NCBI GenBank assembly: GCA_030620575.1
Contig: JAUXEL010000055.1
Location: forward strand, 1 to 9,770
Direction: 5' to 3'
Origin: Fidelibacterota bacterium
GTDB lineage: Bacteria; Fidelibacterota; Fidelibacteria; Fidelibacterales; Fidelibacteraceae
DNA length: 9,770 bases
The position numbers were made by a program, and so were the translations under genes. The notes beneath the pieces were generated by a model. The model was given only the letters and a program-made list of their open reading frames with translations, was not told where the DNA came from and searched no databases. Shown piece by piece: positions 7,241 through 9,770 of the stretch (position 1 is the first letter of the stretch; every line of letters begins with the position of its first letter).

Positions 7241-8029
7241 ATGCATAAACAGCGTGTACTGGTAACAGGTGCTTCAACCGGGATAGGGAAGGCAATTGCC
7301 TCTCTTTTACATCAGAATGGATATGATGTTATTGGTACATCACGAAACCCGGCAGCCATTCAGGATAAAATCTCCGGTATCCGCTACTATCCGCTTGATT
7401 TACAAGATTCCTTAAGTATTGACGTGCTTGTTAAGAAGATCGGCGATATTGATATCCTTATCAATAATGCCGGTCAGAGCCAAGTCGGTCCGCTGGAAGA
7501 AGTGCCGATGGAGAAAGTGCGTTCCCTTTTTGAGGTTAACCTTTTCGGTATCATTCAATTGATAAAAGGGATTATCCCGTCTATGCGCGTCCGCCGCACA
7601 GGGACTATTATTAATATATCCTCCATGTCCGGCGTATTTGGAGTAGGGTTTACCCCGGTTTATTGCGGTACAAAGTTTGCTCTCGAGGGTATTTCCCGGT
7701 CCCTGCGTCAGGAAGTACGTTCTTTCGGTATAAAAGTAGTTCTAATAGAACCCGGGTATATTCATACCACATTAGCACAAGACCCGAATTATCAGACTGA
7801 TTCGGAATATTATGAAGCAGTGAAAGTATTTAAGGGAATCCGGGAGCATAATATCAATACAGGAGCAAGTCCGGAAGCTGTCGCGAAAAAGATATTAGAT
7901 ATACTCTGCAAGAAAAACCCCAAACCTGCTTATCCGGTAGGGGGTGATGCCCCGCGCAATGCTTTCTTAGTGCGCGTACTGCCGATACGGCTTGTCGAGT
8001 GGTTTCAGAGGAAGAAATTTAGGTCATAG
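7241..8029 (+). CDS. Short-chain dehydrogenase/reductase (SDR)
   Basis: A classical SDR of 262 residues, reducing or oxidising a carbonyl/alcohol with NAD(P). Cofactor motif TGxxxGxG is at 9-16 (TGASTGIG). R35 after the second strand (TSRNP) suggests NADP preference. The NNAG motif is at 75-78 and N100 is the structural Asn. The catalytic set is S128 (ISSMSG), Y141 and K145 (YCGTK), and IEPGYIHT (169-176) follows. A strong AGGAA (7228-7232) lies 8 nt before the ATG, so it may be translated independently of the gene 24 nt upstream. The C-terminus is rich in Arg/Lys (GWFQRKKFRS-like: EWFQRKKFRS). Substrate cannot be read from sequence; retinol-dehydrogenase-like SDRs look similar. Confidence 0.93.
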   Translation: MHKQRVLVTGASTGIGKAIASLLHQNGYDVIGTSRNPAAIQDKISGIRYYPLDLQDSLSIDVLVKKIGDIDILINNAGQSQVGPLEEVPMEKVRSLFEVNLFGIIQLIKGIIPSMRVRRTGTIINISSMSGVFGVGFTPVYCGTKFALEGISRSLRQEVRSFGIKVVLIEPGYIHTTLAQDPNYQTDSEYYEAVKVFKGIREHNINTGASPEAVAKKILDILCKKNPKPAYPVGGDAPRNAFLVRVLPIRLVEWFQRKKFRS

Positions 8030-8063
8030 TAGTCAGTAGTTAGAAGTTAGTAGACAGTAGTTA
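8027..8063. repeat. AGTAGTTAG-type degenerate tandem tract starting at the SDR stop codon
   Basis: The stop TAG (8027-8029) is itself the first unit. The stretch reads as drifting units of about 8-10 nt: TAGTAGTC, AGTAGTTAGA, AGTTAGTAGAC, AGTAGTTA. It has no coding content and is purine/T-rich. The same style (short units starting right at a stop codon) is seen after the sulfatase gene. Confidence 0.5.
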
Positions 8064-8067
8064 CTTG

Positions 8068-8105
8068 CTCACCGTCCCGAAGCTTTGGGATAGTGTAGGT
8101 GGGAG
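8068..8105. repeat. Hairpin with core TCCCGAA-GC-TTTGGGA
   Basis: The inner stem is TCCCGAA (8075-8081) with TTTGGGA (8084-8090), including one G-T pair. An outer stem CACC (8070-8073) pairs with GGTG (8098-8101). It lies between the SDR gene and the sulfatase and has no T-tract, so it is a weak terminator candidate. It shares the AGCTTT(A/G)G core with the hairpin at 22-84, which points to a dispersed repeat family. Confidence 0.45.
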
Positions 8106-8121
8106 TCACAAAATAAACAAT

Positions 8122-8125
8122 GAGG
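8122..8125 (+). promoter_or_regulatory. RBS deciding the sulfatase start (GAGG)
   Basis: GAGG is 6 nt before ATG at 8132. The upstream in-frame ATG at 8120 has no Shine-Dalgarno and itself overlaps this site, so 8132 is preferred. Confidence 0.55.
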
Positions 8126-8131
8126 TTAGAG

Positions 8132-9673
8132 ATGAAGAAACTTATTTTATTAACGGCTTTGCTATTCGTATTGCTCTCCTGTCAGAGCAAAACCCGTCCG
8201 AATATTATTTTTATCATGTCGGATGATCATGCCGAAAAAGCCATCAGTGCCTATGATCCAAGTTTGATCCACACTCCGAATATTGACCGTCTCGCCGATG
8301 AGGGAGTTCGTTTTAATAACAGCTATGTTACCAATTCTATTTGTGCGCCGAGCCGGGCAGTATTGTTAACCGGAAAATACGGCCATATTAACGGTAAGCG
8401 TGATAATCGCGATGTTTTTAATCCAAATCAGATGACTTTCCCAAAACTTTTGCAGAAAGCCGGCTATCAAACTGCTGTCATCGGAAAATGGCATTTAAAA
8501 TCGACTCCGGAAGGATTTGACACCTGGCGCGTCTTAAGAGGTCAGGGTCGCTATTACAACCCGGTTTTTTACGAAAACGGCGATACGGTCAAATATGAGG
8601 GGTATACGACCGATATTATCACTGACTTTGTCCTTGAATTTCTTGACGGTCGCAATAAAAATAAGCCTTTTTGTCTTTTGTATCATCATAAAGCACCGCA
8701 CCGTAACTGGATGCCCGCGGAACGGCATATCGGAATGTTCAAGGATATAAAATTTCCGCTTCCGGAAACATTTTATGATGATTATAAAACACGCGAAAAG
8801 ACTGCCGGTGCACAAGATATGGAAATAAAAAACATGTATTCCGGTTATGATATGAAGATCCATTTTTTACCCGGAGAACGTGAAGAGAACAGCGGCGGCG
8901 GCCGAAGTATGAATTGGGATGGTACAGATAGCTGGAAGAATGTATACAGTGGGCTTACGCCATCGCAGAAAGCCAATTTTGACAGCTATTACGATGAAGT
9001 CAATGCAGATTACCGCAACAGTAATTTGAGCGGAAAAGAGCTTGAAGAATGGAAATACCAGCGTTACATGGAAGATTATCTTGAATGCATCGTTTCTGTA
9101 GATGAAAATATTGGAAGATTACTGGATTATCTCGATGAACACAAGTTGACAAAGAATACGATCGTAGTATATACCTCCGATCAGGGATTTTATCTCGGTG
9201 AACACGGTTGGTTTGATAAGCGTTTCATGTATGAGGAATCGTTCAGTATGCCTTTGTTGATCCGTTATCCTAAAGGTATAAAATCCGGAACGGTCAATAA
9301 TGATTTTGTCATGAATTTAGATTTTGCCCCCACATTTCTGGATTATGCCGGTGTGGATATTCCGGAGGACATACAGGGGAAATCATTACGGGATCTTTTT
9401 GAGAACAAAGAGGATGAAGAATGGCGGGAGTCCATTTATTATCATTTTTATGCCTATCCGGCATGGCATGATGTACCCAAACATGATGGTGTCCGGAATA
9501 AACAGTTTAAGCTGATCCATTATTATGATATTGGTGTTTGGGAACTTTTTGATCTTGAAAGAGATCCAAATGAATTGAATAATGTATATGAAGATGGGGA
9601 ATATGGCAGAGTACGCCATAGTATGGAAATAAAGTACTATGATATAAGAGAAGAATTCAAAGTAGAAGATTAA
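8132..9673 (+). CDS. Lipoprotein sulfatase (arylsulfatase / GlcNAc-6-sulfatase-like, CxPSR class)
   Basis: A 513-residue hydrolase that removes sulfate from a sulfated sugar or polysaccharide outside the cytoplasm. The first 17 residues form a lipoprotein signal (MKKLILLTALLFVLLSC) with lipobox LLS-C17. Metal ligands start at D31/D32 (SDDH). C71-A-P-S-R75 followed by TGK (80-82) is the formylglycine signature, which must be modified by FGE or anSME. The second signature ends GKWH (118-121). D350-Q351 with EHGWFDKRFMYEES (357-370) closes the active site and resembles GlcNAc-6-sulfatase/heparan-type S1 enzymes. The start at 8132 is favoured over 8120 because GAGG lies 6 nt upstream and gives a cleaner signal peptide. 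No formylglycine-generating gene or polysaccharide-utilisation partners are in the window. It is separated from the operon by about 100 nt of repeats and may have its own promoter. The exact substrate is unknown. Confidence 0.93.
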   Translation: MKKLILLTALLFVLLSCQSKTRPNIIFIMSDDHAEKAISAYDPSLIHTPNIDRLADEGVRFNNSYVTNSICAPSRAVLLTGKYGHINGKRDNRDVFNPNQMTFPKLLQKAGYQTAVIGKWHLKSTPEGFDTWRVLRGQGRYYNPVFYENGDTVKYEGYTTDIITDFVLEFLDGRNKNKPFCLLYHHKAPHRNWMPAERHIGMFKDIKFPLPETFYDDYKTREKTAGAQDMEIKNMYSGYDMKIHFLPGEREENSGGGRSMNWDGTDSWKNVYSGLTPSQKANFDSYYDEVNADYRNSNLSGKELEEWKYQRYMEDYLECIVSVDENIGRLLDYLDEHKLTKNTIVVYTSDQGFYLGEHGWFDKRFMYEESFSMPLLIRYPKGIKSGTVNNDFVMNLDFAPTFLDYAGVDIPEDIQGKSLRDLFENKEDEEWRESIYYHFYAYPAWHDVPKHDGVRNKQFKLIHYYDIGVWELFDLERDPNELNNVYEDGEYGRVRHSMEIKYYDIREEFKVED

Positions 9674-9678
9674 AGACA

Positions 9679-9727
<49 letters not shown>

Positions 9728-9770
9728 AAACCCGTTGTGTGAAACAGATTAGGAAATGGTAATCGCATGC

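Noticed and set aside
9324..9515. Open frame of 63 codons inside the sulfatase in another frame
   Set aside because: It is a shadow of the sulfatase, with no ribosome-binding site or motif.

Overview
The window is a gene-dense bacterial stretch with moderate G+C. All eight genes are on the + strand. Three short non-coding stretches (1-343, about 8030-8131 and 9674-9770) hold short-period repeats and hairpins. The UvrA, FolK-deoxynucleoside kinase and sulfatase sequences, the FolK/kinase coupling, and the low-complexity heptamer repeats between genes suggest an uncultivated member of the Bacteroidota/FCB assemblage (for example a Marinimicrobia- or Calditrichota-like lineage). That placement is an inference from gene content and style and is of modest confidence.

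Region 1 (1-343) has no gene. It contains a nested imperfect hairpin (22-84), a degenerate TAAAC-type tract (93-154), two adjacent bulged hairpins with almost the same 12-nt core (151-178 and 180-212), and a second CTAAAC tract (230-258). The uvrA ribosome-binding site follows.

Region 2 (344-8029) looks like one transcription unit of seven genes: uvrA (excision-repair damage sensor); a GlpA-like FAD oxidoreductase with a C-terminal [2Fe-2S] domain (TTG start); a partner FAD/NAD(P) oxidoreductase; folK (pterin pyrophosphokinase); a deoxynucleoside kinase; a 69-residue single-pass membrane protein; and a short-chain dehydrogenase. Gaps are 10, -4, -4, -4, 2 and 24 nt, so three successive junctions are ATGA stop/start overlaps. 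The two oxidoreductases form a known conserved pair resembling glycerol-3-phosphate/2-hydroxyacid oxidation modules, but the DUF1667 protein that often accompanies the pair elsewhere does not follow here. FolK and the kinase serve folate synthesis and dNTP salvage, which meet at thymidylate and DNA precursor supply, plausibly in keeping with uvrA.

Region 3 (8027-9770) starts with a short repeat that includes the SDR stop codon, then a hairpin, then a lipoprotein sulfatase (CxPSR class). A near-perfect seven-copy heptamer array lies immediately after its stop codon, and the last 43 nt show nothing recognisable.

I see no phage, CRISPR, toxin-antitoxin or defence system. The genes are mostly ordinary. 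The most unusual material is the intergenic repeat and hairpin architecture, and the use of the oxidoreductase pair inside a repair/folate operon.
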